From the NCBI GenBank assembly GCA_966211335.1, contig CBIHNF010000001.1, positions 248,001 to 312,000 of the forward strand: DNA of 64,000 nucleotides. Reading direction: 5' to 3'. Below, piece after piece: positions 1-8,239 of the stretch (positions are counted from its first letter, which is position 1; every line of letters begins with the position of its first letter). This DNA comes from JAPWJZ01 sp966211335. GTDB lineage: Bacteria; Pseudomonadota; Alphaproteobacteria; Micavibrionales; UBA2020. The position numbers were made by a program, and so were the translations under genes. Below the pieces are notes generated by a model. The model saw nothing but the letters and a program-made list of their open reading frames with translations, was not told where the DNA came from and did no database searches.

Positions 1-32
1 GGGTTTTTGCCATTTTCCATCTCTATCGATAG

Positions 33-61
33 TTGACAGAATAAATGGCCTATGGTAGTTT
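33..61 (+). promoter_or_regulatory. possible sigma70 promoter for the first small ORF
   Basis: TTGACA at 33-38 is followed after 17 nt by TAGTTT at 56-61. The -35 is perfect and the -10 is poor. The spacing to the ATG at 97 leaves a leader of about 30 nt. This is a motif match only. Confidence 0.4.
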
Positions 62-96
62 TATTCCAGTTTTTACCGCTAAAAAGGAATTTAATT

Positions 97-303
97 ATGT
101 TTTTGACATTCAATTTCAACAATTCTTTCAAAGCTGCATCTCCCTCTGACCAAATGTCTTTGAGCGTTTATATGTCCTCGACCTATGGCAGCAACAGCTA
201 TTGCCATGATAAAGCCGCCACCATCATCATGCCGTCGAACGATGTAACCGGCGCGGAAGCCATGGCGGAAGGCCCCCGCAAGTTCCTGCCCCAGCTGGCC
301 TGA
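97..303 (+). CDS. small hypothetical protein (68 aa)
   Basis: I do not recognise this family. The ATG at 97 is preferred over the in-frame ATG at 52 because an AAGGAA ribosome-binding site lies just upstream of it. The product has an aromatic N-terminus (MFLTFNFNNSF), a Ser/Tyr-rich middle with one Cys, and an Ala/Gly/Pro-rich end. It has no clear signal peptide or membrane segment. It sits between a possible promoter and a possible terminator, so it may be a monocistronic unit. The 5' half is more AT-rich than its neighbours. Codon use does not settle whether it is translated. Confidence 0.45.
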   Translation: MFLTFNFNNSFKAASPSDQMSLSVYMSSTYGSNSYCHDKAATIIMPSNDVTGAEAMAEGPRKFLPQLA

Positions 304-360
304 CGCCCGATAAAACTGGACTAAAGGGCGGACTCTTTATATATTGCTGGCATCTTCCCA

Positions 361-395
361 AAAGCGATTGAGACTTTTCAATCGTCGCCTTTTTT
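361..395 (+). terminator. possible intrinsic terminator after the small ORF
   Basis: CGATTGA (365-371) pairs with TCAATCG (378-384) around a 6-nt loop. A T6 run follows at 390-395, after an offset of 5 nt. The stem is short and the offset T-run makes it weak. It would separate the small ORF from trcR. Confidence 0.35.
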
Positions 396-464
396 ACCAA
401 AGGGCGCGGCAGCCCGAACTATATCTGCCATTTGGGGACAACAGTTTTATAAGGAGCTATTCAC

Positions 465-1112
465 ATGGCCTATCCCCTGATGCCCAAAGCGACCGCCGCC
501 TGGCTGGTCGACAACACGGCGCTCACCTTTGACCAGATCGCGGAATTCTGCGGCCTTCACCCGCTGGAAATCCAGGCGCTGGCGGACGGCGAAGTCAACT
601 CCGGCATCATGGGCACCAACCCCATCATGAACGGCGAGCTGACGATGGAAGAAATCGCCCGCTGCGAGAAGAACACCAATGCCAAGCTGAAGATGATGAA
701 GAACGACCTGCCCAAGCCGCGCGCCCGCTCGAAGGGCCCGCGCTATACGCCGGTCACGAAACGCGCGGAAAAGCCGAACGCGGTTGCCTATCTCATCAAG
801 AAATACCCGGAACTCGCCGATGTGCAGATCGCGAAACTCGTCGGCTCGACCAAGCCGACGGTTGACGCCATCCGCAACAAAACGCACCCGCTGATGAGCA
901 CGCTGAAGCCGATCGACCCGCTCAGCATCGGCCTTTGCACCGGCGAAGAACTGGATAAAGCCGTGAAGAAAGCGCAGCGCCGTATCGAGCGCCAGAAAGC
1001 CGGCGGCCCCGCCCATGCGCCGGAAGATGATGAAGACCTGCCGGCGACGGATGAATCGGCGGAAGAGACGAATGACGTTGAATCAGACGTCGAGAACACC
1101 GACGCCGCTTAA
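465..1112 (+). CDS. trcR: TrcR/DUF1013 family cell-cycle transcriptional regulator
   Basis: A 215-aa protein matching the alphaproteobacterial DUF1013 family, annotated as the cell-cycle regulator TrcR. The N-terminal part (residues 1-60) has the typical MPKATAAWLVDNTALTFDQI region, which reads like a helix-turn-helix. A second helical block near residues 105-145 contains the KLVGSTKPTVDAIRNKTH stretch. The C-terminal 40 residues are strongly acidic and probably disordered. AAGGAG precedes the ATG at good spacing. A strong terminator follows 20 nt after the stop. The family is restricted to Alphaproteobacteria, so it is a taxonomic marker. Its targets cannot be deduced here. Confidence 0.9.
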   Translation: MAYPLMPKATAAWLVDNTALTFDQIAEFCGLHPLEIQALADGEVNSGIMGTNPIMNGELTMEEIARCEKNTNAKLKMMKNDLPKPRARSKGPRYTPVTKRAEKPNAVAYLIKKYPELADVQIAKLVGSTKPTVDAIRNKTHPLMSTLKPIDPLSIGLCTGEELDKAVKKAQRRIERQKAGGPAHAPEDDEDLPATDESAEETNDVESDVENTDAA

Positions 1113-1131
1113 AGACCTCAACGAGACAAAC

Positions 1132-1167
1132 AAAAACGGCGCCCCTTTTTAAGGTGGCGCCGTTTTT
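1132..1167 (+). terminator. intrinsic terminator, probably bidirectional
   Basis: AAAAACGGCGCC (1132-1143) pairs perfectly with GGCGCCGTTTTT (1156-1167). The stem is flanked by A and T runs, so it can work for trcR (+) and for the convergent YdcH-like gene (-). Confidence 0.85.
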
Positions 1168-1186
1168 GTTTGTGGTTGTAAGAACC

Positions 1187-1363
1187 TTAAGCCGAGCTGC
1201 CCTGCGACTGCATGCGCTCGATGCGCTCTTTAAGGAGAAGTTTTTCTTCCTTCAGCCGACGGATGATCATGTCATTGCGGGCGGCGTGGGTTGTTTCGCG
1301 GCGGATCTTTTCCTCGAGCGTTTCTTTTTTGCGTCTTAAAGCCTGAAGATGAGTACGAGCCAT
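1187..1363 (-). CDS. YdcH/DUF465 family small coiled-coil protein (58 aa)
   Basis: The short reverse ORF starts with MARTHLQALRRKKETLEEKI and ends MQSQGSSA. It is almost entirely charged helix and matches the DUF465/YdcH pattern, with an N-terminal HLQALRRKKETLE segment and a C-terminal LKEEKLLLKERIERM segment. A strong AGGAGG lies 7 nt before the ATG at 1363. Family members are common in Proteobacteria and their function is not well defined. It converges on trcR across a shared terminator. Confidence 0.85.
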   Translation of the reverse strand: MARTHLQALRRKKETLEEKIRRETTHAARNDMIIRRLKEEKLLLKERIERMQSQGSSA

Positions 1364-1455
1364 CACTAGTCCTCCTTGGTCAAAGTTTTTTAGAGCAACC
1401 AGATCATGTTACCAAAGGAAGCTTGAAGATTGATTAACGTAACAAGGGATTTTAT

Positions 1456-2172
1456 CTAGGCGGGGTGCTGCAGGAAGGCCCGGATTTCATTTGCCGTTTC
1501 AAGGGCTTGCTCCACCATCATCATATGCCCCGCGCCGGCGATAACGCGGTAAGTCCCCTCCGGCAGCAGGCGGGAAAGCCCCTCGCCTTCCATCGCCCGG
1601 GCCATTTTGTCGTGAGTCGCGGAGATGACAAGGGCGGGCTTGTGCAGCTTGGCGGCAATGGCGGCGCCATCGGCAAAGGCGTTGCAGGCTTCGAGGTCGG
1701 CGGACAGCGCCTTGGGGTTGACGCCGCGCATCATGGCTTCCAGCACCTGCTTCACGGTGGACGCTTCGGTACCGTCCGGGTAAACGCTCCACTTCAGCAT
1801 CAGGCGGATGGTTTCGCCGGGGTTGTCCTTCGCGCCTTTCAGCAAATCTGCATTCACCGGCATTGCGGCTGAAGCGCCGAGGAGGATGATGGATTCAACG
1901 CCCGGCGCATTCGCCGCCTGCAGCGCAATCAGCGCGCCCATGGAATGGCCGAGCAGAACGACCTGGCCTTCCGACGTATCAATGCGTTCCTTCACCCAGT
2001 CGCTCATGGCCTGAATGCTGTAGAGCAATTCACCGCGGCCGACGTCATGTCCCGGCAGCGTGATGGCGTGGAAATTGTGGTCATCCCCCAAGAGCGGCGC
2101 GATACCGCCGAAGACGGAAGCGTTCATGCCGGCGCCATGGAGGGCGATGATGGTTTTGCGTTTGTCTGTCAT
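1456..2172 (-). CDS. alpha/beta hydrolase
   Basis: A 238-aa alpha/beta-hydrolase-fold protein, probably cytoplasmic. It shows the HGAG oxyanion-hole motif near residue 12, the nucleophile elbow GHSMG at 75-79 (Ser77), a candidate acid in SATHDKM and the catalytic His in GAGHMM near the C-terminus. The complete triad suggests an active esterase, lipase or C-C hydrolase. The substrate cannot be told. An upstream in-frame ATG at 2232 would add 20 residues. I prefer 2172 because the fold begins immediately after it, but neither start has a strong ribosome-binding site. Confidence 0.8.
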   Translation of the reverse strand: MTDKRKTIIALHGAGMNASVFGGIAPLLGDDHNFHAITLPGHDVGRGELLYSIQAMSDWVKERIDTSEGQVVLLGHSMGALIALQAANAPGVESIILLGASAAMPVNADLLKGAKDNPGETIRLMLKWSVYPDGTEASTVKQVLEAMMRGVNPKALSADLEACNAFADGAAIAAKLHKPALVISATHDKMARAMEGEGLSRLLPEGTYRVIAGAGHMMMVEQALETANEIRAFLQHPA

Positions 2173-2296
2173 GGGGCTGATTTTACCTTCAAGCGGCGGG
2201 AATGGGTAGACGCTTTGTCGTTGTCTTGACATAAACCCTAAAACAGCGCGGCTTTACCGCGCGGTCGTTCGCGCCTATGCTTTCAGGAGTTCATTT

Positions 2297-2980
2297 TTGA
2301 AGCGGAGACATTTCATGCGCGCCGGAACATTCCCCCTTTTCGCCCTCTCCCTGCTGTTCTGTCTTGGCGCTTGCGCGCCGGCACCCGTCGCCGGCGGCCC
2401 CTACGGCCCGTCGCATGTACCCTCCAAAGAAACCTATGCGCGCGCGGAACGGGGCGAAGTCGCGGCGCTGGAAGAAGTCGGCATTGCCTATTGCAACAAG
2501 GATGCGGAAACTTCGAAGGCAGATGCGGCGCGGGCGCTGGCCATGCTCAAGCGGGCGGCAAAGCTGGGCAGTGCGCCAAGCGCGCTGTTCATCGCGCAGA
2601 TGTATGACCTGCCCGGCAACTGCGGCGTTGCGCCTGATAACAGCGAGATGCTGCACTGGAACATCGAGGCCGCGAAGCTCGGCAGCGGTTATGCCGCGCA
2701 GCAGCTGGGCGTGATGTATTCCGTCGGCTTCGGCCATGCCAACGACGGCTACGGCGAACACAAACACCGCATGGCGCCCGACCTTGCGCAATCCTACTTC
2801 TGGTACAAGGTCAGCGCGGCGAATGATTACCTCTCCGTCTTCAAGGACTACGCGCAGTCGAAAAAATATCACGACGACGAGGCCGCCGCTGCGCGCGGTA
2901 AAATTTCCGCCCGTATCGCGCGCGCCATGGATAAGAAGGCCGCCGCCTGGCTGAAGAAATATCCGCAGCACGCCTACTGA
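2297..2980 (+). CDS. Sel1-like repeat lipoprotein
   Basis: A 227-aa secreted lipoprotein. The N-terminus has basic residues, a hydrophobic core and the lipobox LGAC with Cys26. After it come Sel1/TPR-like helical repeats: AARALAMLKRAAKLGSAPSA, then a repeat containing HWNIEAAKLGSGYAAQQLG, then SYFWYKVSAA. The start is TTG at 2297 with AGGAG 7 nt upstream. An ATG at 2315 (residue 7) is a reasonable alternative. Sel1 proteins usually act as scaffolds in the envelope. The partner is unknown. Confidence 0.75.
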   Translation: MKRRHFMRAGTFPLFALSLLFCLGACAPAPVAGGPYGPSHVPSKETYARAERGEVAALEEVGIAYCNKDAETSKADAARALAMLKRAAKLGSAPSALFIAQMYDLPGNCGVAPDNSEMLHWNIEAAKLGSGYAAQQLGVMYSVGFGHANDGYGEHKHRMAPDLAQSYFWYKVSAANDYLSVFKDYAQSKKYHDDEAAAARGKISARIARAMDKKAAAWLKKYPQHAY

Positions 2981-2995
2981 TTTTATTTTCAGCGC

Positions 2996-3140
2996 ACAAA
3001 AAAAAGCCGCCCATCAGAGATGGGCGGGGTGAAGACGTCACGAGGAGGCACAGATGAAGGTCAAATTCCGTAGGAACTGGTCTTGTTCCTAAGTTCAGAA
3101 TATCGCCTTCGCGTTAAAGACTAGTTAACGCCACAAGTGC
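2996..3140 (-). ncRNA. candidate small RNA with anti-Shine-Dalgarno segment
   Basis: On the minus strand the 3' region of nptA continues into a structured segment. In order it has GCGTTAA/TTAACGC arms (plus 3111-3117 and 3125-3131), an AGGAAC/GTTCCT hairpin (3072-3077 and 3085-3090), an unpaired stretch containing CCTTCATCTGTGCCTCCT, and a strong terminator with a long U-run. The unpaired stretch is exactly antisense to a ribosome-binding site plus start codon. That architecture resembles alphaproteobacterial trans-acting sRNAs with CU-rich loops. The 5' end is not defined and no clear promoter is visible, so it could be processed from the nptA 3' UTR. On the plus strand the same bases read as AGGAGG plus a 12-codon ORF (3054-3092), which is the competing explanation. 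Confidence 0.4.
2998..3027 (-). terminator. strong intrinsic terminator, minus strand
   Basis: CCGCCCATC (3007-3015) pairs with GATGGGCGG (3019-3027). The A-run at 2998-3005 becomes a U-run on the minus strand. It ends transcription from nptA and/or the candidate small RNA. A second hairpin without U-run, CAAGCC/GGCTTG (3169-3188), lies directly after the nptA stop codon. Confidence 0.85.
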
Positions 3141-3189
3141 CCCAATTCAGGATTTGTTAAGCAGAAGACAAGCCTTTGAACAGGCTTGA

Positions 3190-4917
3190 TTATTCCTCGT
3201 GCGAACCACTCTCATCTGGCTCTTTTTTCGCCTTCGCGACTTTCGCTTTCACCACTTTCGGCTTGGTGACGCGGAGGCGAGTCGGCTTCAGCTCTTTCGC
3301 TTCCTCGAGAATCGGATAGGCGATGAGCGAGACGTAGGAATTGATGCGGCGCAGATCGCGCAGAATATCGAGGTGCAGGCTGGAGGTCGCAATGGTTTCG
3401 GCAACGCCTTCCGAGAGGCGCTTGAAGTGGCTTTCCGCCGCAATCATTTCCTGGCTGCGGAGGACGGCTTTTTCCTCGAACAGTTTGCGCGCCATTTTGA
3501 CGTCGCCGGTCATGAAGACGTTTTGCGCGAGCGCCATGTTGTCCATCACGCGGTGATGCAGGTCGGAAATTTCGGCGAAGCCCTGACGCGAGAAGTTATC
3601 CTGGTTGCGGATTTTTTTCGACGCCATCTCCATGAGGTTTTTGTCGATGATATCGCCGATATGCTCGAGGTTGGTCGAGAAAGTCAAAATCTGCATGTAG
3701 CGCTTGCTCTCATGCTTGTCGAGCGCGTGCGATGACAGACGGGCAAGGTAGTTCTTGATGCTTTCATACAGGCTGTCGACGACGGCTTCATGGTCGCGGA
3801 TGCTTTGCACCAAATGTGTATTGTTGGTGCGGAACGCCTCCAGCGTGTCGCGCATCATGCGCTGGATAACGTCGGAGACGCGCAAGGTTTCGCGCGCGAC
3901 GCAGGCCAGAGCCGCGGGCGGCGTGGTGAAGGCGGTGGGGTCAAGGTAGCGCGGCAGGGATTCATCTTCATCCCTTGCGCGGTCGGGCAGCAGCACTTCC
4001 GAGAGGCGCGTCATGGGGCCGATGAACGGCAGGAAGCAAAGCGCGAGGGCGACGTTGAAGAAGGTGTGGAAGTTGACGATCTGGCGCGCGGGTTCGGCAG
4101 CGCCGGTGATTTCTGCCATGAGGGGGCCGATGTAGGGCAGGAACGGCAGACAGACGATAACGCCGATAAAGCGCGTCAGCATGTTGCCAAGCGGCACGCG
4201 GCGACCGGCCGGAATATCGCGGAGCGTCATGACCACCGGCGCGATAACGCCGCCGAGGTTGGCACCCAAAACGAGGGCAAAGCCGAGCTGCGGCGTAATC
4301 ATTTCCGCATGGACGAAAGACATGAAGAGGAGGACGGAGCCGAGCGATGAATGCGCCATCCAGGTAAACAGCGCGGCCAGGATAATGGCGAGCAGCGGCT
4401 GCGATGCCAGCGGCTCCATGATTTCTTTCATCACGTCGGAATGGCCGAGGGGTGCCGCCACCGTCTTGATCATGCCGAGGGAGATGAAGATGAGCGCAAG
4501 GCCGACGAAGGCGCGGCCCACATGCTTGTAGTGGCTTTCTTCCATCGACTTGTTAATGACGTAGCCGGCGGCGAGCAGCACGGGCATGACCCAGCTGATG
4601 TTGAGCGACATGACCTGCGCTGCAAGCGTGGTGCCGACATCCGCCCCCAGCATAACGGCGATGGCACCCGTAATGGTGATGACGTTGCGCGCCGCAAAGG
4701 AGCTGACGATCATGGAGGCGGCGGTGGAGGACTGCAGCAGCGACGCCACGAAAATGCCGACGCCGAAGGCTTTGAAACGGTTGGAGGTGGAGTTGGAGAT
4801 AAAGCGGCGCAGCGCCGTGCCGAAGGCACGGTTGAGCCCGACGCTGACCATGTTGACGCCCCAGAGAAGCAGGCACACGGCGCCGACGATCTGCAGTAAA
4901 ATCTGTGAGGCGTTCAA
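3190..4917 (-). CDS. Na+/phosphate cotransporter family protein with PhoU-like C-terminus
   Basis: A 575-aa inner-membrane protein of the NptA/Na-Pi cotransporter family. The N-terminal half (about 1-310) is highly hydrophobic and carries the first inverted-repeat signature QSSTA at 62-66. The second repeat has HSSLG (near 190) in place of the usual QSS. Residues about 340-545 are helical and resemble PhoU. The Lys-rich tail KPKVVKAKVAKAKK follows. The predicted role is sodium-coupled phosphate transport. The start is TTG at 4917, and no better ATG is in frame. Its ribosome-binding site is poor, so the true start may differ slightly. Confidence 0.88.
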   Translation of the reverse strand: MNASQILLQIVGAVCLLLWGVNMVSVGLNRAFGTALRRFISNSTSNRFKAFGVGIFVASLLQSSTAASMIVSSFAARNVITITGAIAVMLGADVGTTLAAQVMSLNISWVMPVLLAAGYVINKSMEESHYKHVGRAFVGLALIFISLGMIKTVAAPLGHSDVMKEIMEPLASQPLLAIILAALFTWMAHSSLGSVLLFMSFVHAEMITPQLGFALVLGANLGGVIAPVVMTLRDIPAGRRVPLGNMLTRFIGVIVCLPFLPYIGPLMAEITGAAEPARQIVNFHTFFNVALALCFLPFIGPMTRLSEVLLPDRARDEDESLPRYLDPTAFTTPPAALACVARETLRVSDVIQRMMRDTLEAFRTNNTHLVQSIRDHEAVVDSLYESIKNYLARLSSHALDKHESKRYMQILTFSTNLEHIGDIIDKNLMEMASKKIRNQDNFSRQGFAEISDLHHRVMDNMALAQNVFMTGDVKMARKLFEEKAVLRSQEMIAAESHFKRLSEGVAETIATSSLHLDILRDLRRINSYVSLIAYPILEEAKELKPTRLRVTKPKVVKAKVAKAKKEPDESGSHEE

Positions 4918-5091
4918 GTCGGGAATCGTCGTTTACTCCGGCATAAAAAAAATGTTGCGGGGCTCGCCGGAGTGTTTTCCCCCGGCCGTCCCGTTGTTTA
5001 GTCGTAGCACCCTCTAGTGGTTCGGATCCCGCGGGCTTTTTTGGTGTCAGCTATCTAAAGACACCAGCCCTTCGGGCGCAAGTGCAGGCGT

Positions 5092-6195
5092 TTAGTGGAC
5101 GCCCGCCCATACCTTGCGTTTGACGGCGCGCATGATGCCTGCGAAGACGAGCAGGAACAGCACAACCTTGATGCCCATGAACTTGCGCGCTTCCATGTGC
5201 GGCTCGGATGCATAGGCGAGGAACTGGACGATGTCGCGGGCTTCATCGGGCAGCGCGTTGGGCGCGTTGTCGGAGAAGCTGACCTGGCCGTCGGTAAGCG
5301 GCTTCGGCATCGAAATCTGGTGCGGCGGGAAATACTTGTTCCACTGCTTGCCGGGGTTCAGCGTCACGCCGGCGGGCGGGTCGGTGTAGCCGGTCAGCAC
5401 GGCATAAATATAATCTTCGCCATGTTCGCGCGCTTTCACCAGCAGCGACATATCGGGCGGCAGCGCACCGCCGTTGGCAGCACGGGCCGCCTTGTCGTTC
5501 GGGAAGGGCGATTTGAAATGGTCGGAGGGGCGGCCCGGACGCTCGAACATTTCGCCGTCGTCATTGGGGCCGTCGGTGATGGTGGCTTCAGCCGCCACTG
5601 CCTTCACCTGGTCGGGCGTATAGCCAAGGCCGGACAAGTCGCGGTAGGACATGAACTTCATGGAATGGCAGGCGGCGCAGACTTCTTTATAGACCTGGAA
5701 GCCACGCTGGACGGAGGCCATGTCGTATTTGCCGAAGATGCCCTGATGCGCCCATTTCTGTTTCGGCGGCTCGGGCACTTCCATTGAAGGGTCTTTGGCT
5801 TTTTCGGTGCCGGCGGCGGCGGTTTTTTCTTTCGCTTCGGGCGCGGCTTTATCAGCCTCGTTCGCGGCGTCGGGGTCTGCCTGTTTTACATCGGCGGCTT
5901 TGTCGACCGTGCCGTTGTTGGCGGCGGCGGTCTTCGCGTCATCGCTCACGGGGGCGTCGCTGGTGCGGGCGTCGGCGGCTTTTTCAGCTTCGACTTTCGC
6001 CTTGGCGGCATCATCCTCGACCGGTTTTTTCGCGTCTTTCAGGGCCTGGTGCTTTTTGTTTTCACCGGCCTGATCGTGCTTTGCCTGTTTTTCGGCAGAA
6101 GCGGCGGTGGCGGGTGCTTCCTGCGCCTGTGCAATGACGGGCGCGGTGAAGGCCAGCAAGCTGGCGAAAAGAACGAGGGAATAAGTCTTTTTCAT
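5092..6195 (-). CDS. petC: cytochrome c1 of the bc1 complex, with long low-complexity insert
   Basis: The haem-c subunit of ubiquinol-cytochrome c reductase. A signal peptide (residues 1-24) is followed by an unusual Ala/Lys/Asp/Glu-rich region to about residue 140. The cytochrome c1 domain then begins, with the haem site CAACH at 173-177, the PPDMS segment and a C-terminal membrane anchor (KVVLFLLVFAGIM). The total of 367 aa is about 100 longer than a typical c1. It is the last gene of the petABC operon, 43 nt after petB. The insert lies between the signal peptide and the folded domain and would be periplasmic. Confidence 0.95.
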   Translation of the reverse strand: MKKTYSLVLFASLLAFTAPVIAQAQEAPATAASAEKQAKHDQAGENKKHQALKDAKKPVEDDAAKAKVEAEKAADARTSDAPVSDDAKTAAANNGTVDKAADVKQADPDAANEADKAAPEAKEKTAAAGTEKAKDPSMEVPEPPKQKWAHQGIFGKYDMASVQRGFQVYKEVCAACHSMKFMSYRDLSGLGYTPDQVKAVAAEATITDGPNDDGEMFERPGRPSDHFKSPFPNDKAARAANGGALPPDMSLLVKAREHGEDYIYAVLTGYTDPPAGVTLNPGKQWNKYFPPHQISMPKPLTDGQVSFSDNAPNALPDEARDIVQFLAYASEPHMEARKFMGIKVVLFLLVFAGIMRAVKRKVWAGVH

Positions 6196-6238
6196 TTTTT
6201 TATCCGTTATCGATGAATGCTTCCGGCGCGTATCAGAC

Positions 6239-7507
6239 TTAATGCTTCAGGCGGGGATCGTCACTGATGCTGGCAGGAACGCCTTGCGGCACTTCTTTGC
6301 GGCTGTTGTAGGGCACCAGCACGAGGAAGTGCAGGAAATAATAAACCGTCGCCAGCTGGCCCATGACGACCGGCCAGCCTTCCGGCTTCTGGCTGCCGGC
6401 ATAGCCGAGCGCGAACATGGCGATCAGCAGCAGCATGAGGCAGAAGCGGTGGTTGGGGCGATAGCGGGCGGATTTCACTTTTGCGCCATCCAGCCACGGC
6501 AGCGCCACCAGGAGGAGGATGGAGCCGAACATCGCAATCACGCCCTGCAGTTTTGCCGGGAAGATGATGATGCCCGTGAAGGGGATGGAGATGTCAAAGG
6601 TGAAGGCGCGCAGGATGGCGTAGAACGGCAGGAAGTACCATTCCGGCACGATGTGTTCCGGCGTCTGCATGCTATCGAACATCTTGAAGTGGTCATGTTC
6701 GGTCAGGGCGAGGGGCGCGAAGAACACCATGGCGAAGAAGACGGTGAGGAAGACGACGAGGGCGTAGAGGTCTTTCGCCACGAAGTACGGGAAGAACGGC
6801 AGCGTGTCTTTCTCGGACTTCGGCTCGACGCCGGTCGGGTTGTTGGAGCCCGTGACGTGCAGCGCCCAGACGTGGATGAAGACCACGCCAAGGATGACGA
6901 AGGGCAGCAGGAAGTGCAGCGCGAAGAAGCGGTTGAGGGTCGGGTTGTCGACCGAGAAGCCGCCCCAGAGCCAGGTGACGAGGCCGTCGCCGACGAGCGG
7001 GATCGCTGAGAAGAGGTTCGTGATAACCGTCACGCCCCAGCCGGACATCTGCGACCACGGCAGCGCATAGCCCATGAAGGCGGTCGCCATCATCAGCAGC
7101 ATGATGACGACGCCGACGATCCAGAGCAGCTCGCGCGGCTTCTGGTACGATCCGTAGTAGAGGCCACGATAAATATGCGTGTAGACGGCGATGAAGAAGA
7201 AGGACGCGCCGTTCATATGCACATAGCGCAGCAGCCAGCCGAAGTTGACGTCGCGCATGATGCGCTCGACCGATTCAAACGCATGTTGCGTATGCGGCGT
7301 GTAGTTCATGGCCAGCACGACGCCCGACACGATCATGATGATCAGCATCGTGAGAGCGATGCCGCCGAAGGACCACATGTAGCTCAAGTTTTTCGGGGTC
7401 GGGAAGACGCCGTATTCCTTGGTCATCATGGTGAAGATGGGCAGGCGCGTATCCACCCATTCAATCACGGGGTTGTCAAACTTCTGTCTGTTCGCAGGTG
7501 CGGACAT
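6239..7507 (-). CDS. petB: cytochrome b of the bc1 complex
   Basis: A 422-aa polytopic membrane subunit carrying both b haems. The four haem-ligand histidines are at H97, H111, H198 and H212. The quinol-oxidation motif PEWY is at 288-291. The PWSQMSGWGVTVITNL region is also typical. It is a full-length fused cytochrome b, the alphaproteobacterial and mitochondrial form, not the split b6/subunit IV form. It lies 21 nt after petA, and AAGGAAT upstream serves as ribosome-binding site. Confidence 0.97.
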   Translation of the reverse strand: MSAPANRQKFDNPVIEWVDTRLPIFTMMTKEYGVFPTPKNLSYMWSFGGIALTMLIIMIVSGVVLAMNYTPHTQHAFESVERIMRDVNFGWLLRYVHMNGASFFFIAVYTHIYRGLYYGSYQKPRELLWIVGVVIMLLMMATAFMGYALPWSQMSGWGVTVITNLFSAIPLVGDGLVTWLWGGFSVDNPTLNRFFALHFLLPFVILGVVFIHVWALHVTGSNNPTGVEPKSEKDTLPFFPYFVAKDLYALVVFLTVFFAMVFFAPLALTEHDHFKMFDSMQTPEHIVPEWYFLPFYAILRAFTFDISIPFTGIIIFPAKLQGVIAMFGSILLLVALPWLDGAKVKSARYRPNHRFCLMLLLIAMFALGYAGSQKPEGWPVVMGQLATVYYFLHFLVLVPYNSRKEVPQGVPASISDDPRLKH

Positions 7508-7528
7508 TTTTTGTATTCCTTGAGATTA

Positions 7529-8065
7529 TTAACCGATGCGAATAAGCGAATCTGTCTTGAAGACGTAGGGCGGCACGGCGAGGTTGTGCGGCGCCGGGCC
7601 CTTGCGAATGCGGCCGGAGCGGTCGTAGTGCGAGCCGTGGCAGGGGCAGAACCAGCCGCCGAAATCGCCATGCGGGTCGCCCGCCATGTTGCCTTTGGGA
7701 ATGCAGCCGAGGTGGGTGCAGACGCCGACGAGGACGAGCCATTCGTCATGGCCCTTCAGCACGCGGTCGGTGTCGGACTGCGGGTCGCGGAAACCCTTCC
7801 AGTCTTCGGCGCGGATGTCTTTGACTTCATCGGGGCTGCGGCGGCGGATGAACACGGGCTTGCCGCGCCAGACCACGACGATGCTCTGGCCGACGGCGAC
7901 CTTGGAAAGGTCAACTTCGGTCGAGGCCATGGCGAGGGTATCGGCGGCGGGGTTCATGCTGTCGACCAGCGGCCAGACGGCCGTTGCCGCGCCGACCGCG
8001 CCCATGGCGCCGGCCGTCAGATACAGGAAATCGCGCCGTGATGCGCCGTCTTTGGTGGAGTCCAT
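7529..8065 (-). CDS. petA: Rieske iron-sulfur subunit of the bc1 complex
   Basis: A 178-aa [2Fe-2S] protein. The N-terminal SRRDFLYLTAGA is a twin-arginine signal that stays as a membrane anchor. Cluster ligands are C116 and H118 in CTHLGC, and C140 and H143 in CPCHGS. C121 and C142 would form the usual disulfide. It is the first gene of petABC and moves electrons from ubiquinol to cytochrome c1. GGAAG lies just before the ATG. Confidence 0.97.
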   Translation of the reverse strand: MDSTKDGASRRDFLYLTAGAMGAVGAATAVWPLVDSMNPAADTLAMASTEVDLSKVAVGQSIVVVWRGKPVFIRRRSPDEVKDIRAEDWKGFRDPQSDTDRVLKGHDEWLVLVGVCTHLGCIPKGNMAGDPHGDFGGWFCPCHGSHYDRSGRIRKGPAPHNLAVPPYVFKTDSLIRIG

Positions 8066-8160
8066 TGTTTTTCTTCCTTTTTTGGACTGTCGTCTGGTCG
8101 CAGCAGGTGAGAAACGCCTGCGCGGGAATGCTATCCGGGCTTTGGGGCCCGTTCGGCCAT

Positions 8161-8189
8161 ACTATAATTGAATTTAAACAAAATAAAAT
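8161..8189 (-). promoter_or_regulatory. weak promoter candidate for petABC
   Basis: On the minus strand TATAGT (plus 8161-8166) is preceded, 17 nt away, by ATTTTA (8184-8189). The surrounding 50 nt are much more AT-rich than the flanks. The -35 is poor, so the call rests on the -10, the AT-richness and the position ahead of petA. A CGCGT/ACGCG repeat (8195-8213) lies just upstream. Confidence 0.3.
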
Positions 8190-8239
8190 AGCTGCGCGTT
8201 AAAATAATACGCGGTTATGGATAATAGGTAATGCCATAA

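Noticed and set aside
5044..5086. GGTGTC/GACACC repeat and GCCC-TTC-GGGC hairpin after petC
   Set aside because: No U-run follows on the minus strand, so I do not call a terminator. The structure may be incidental.
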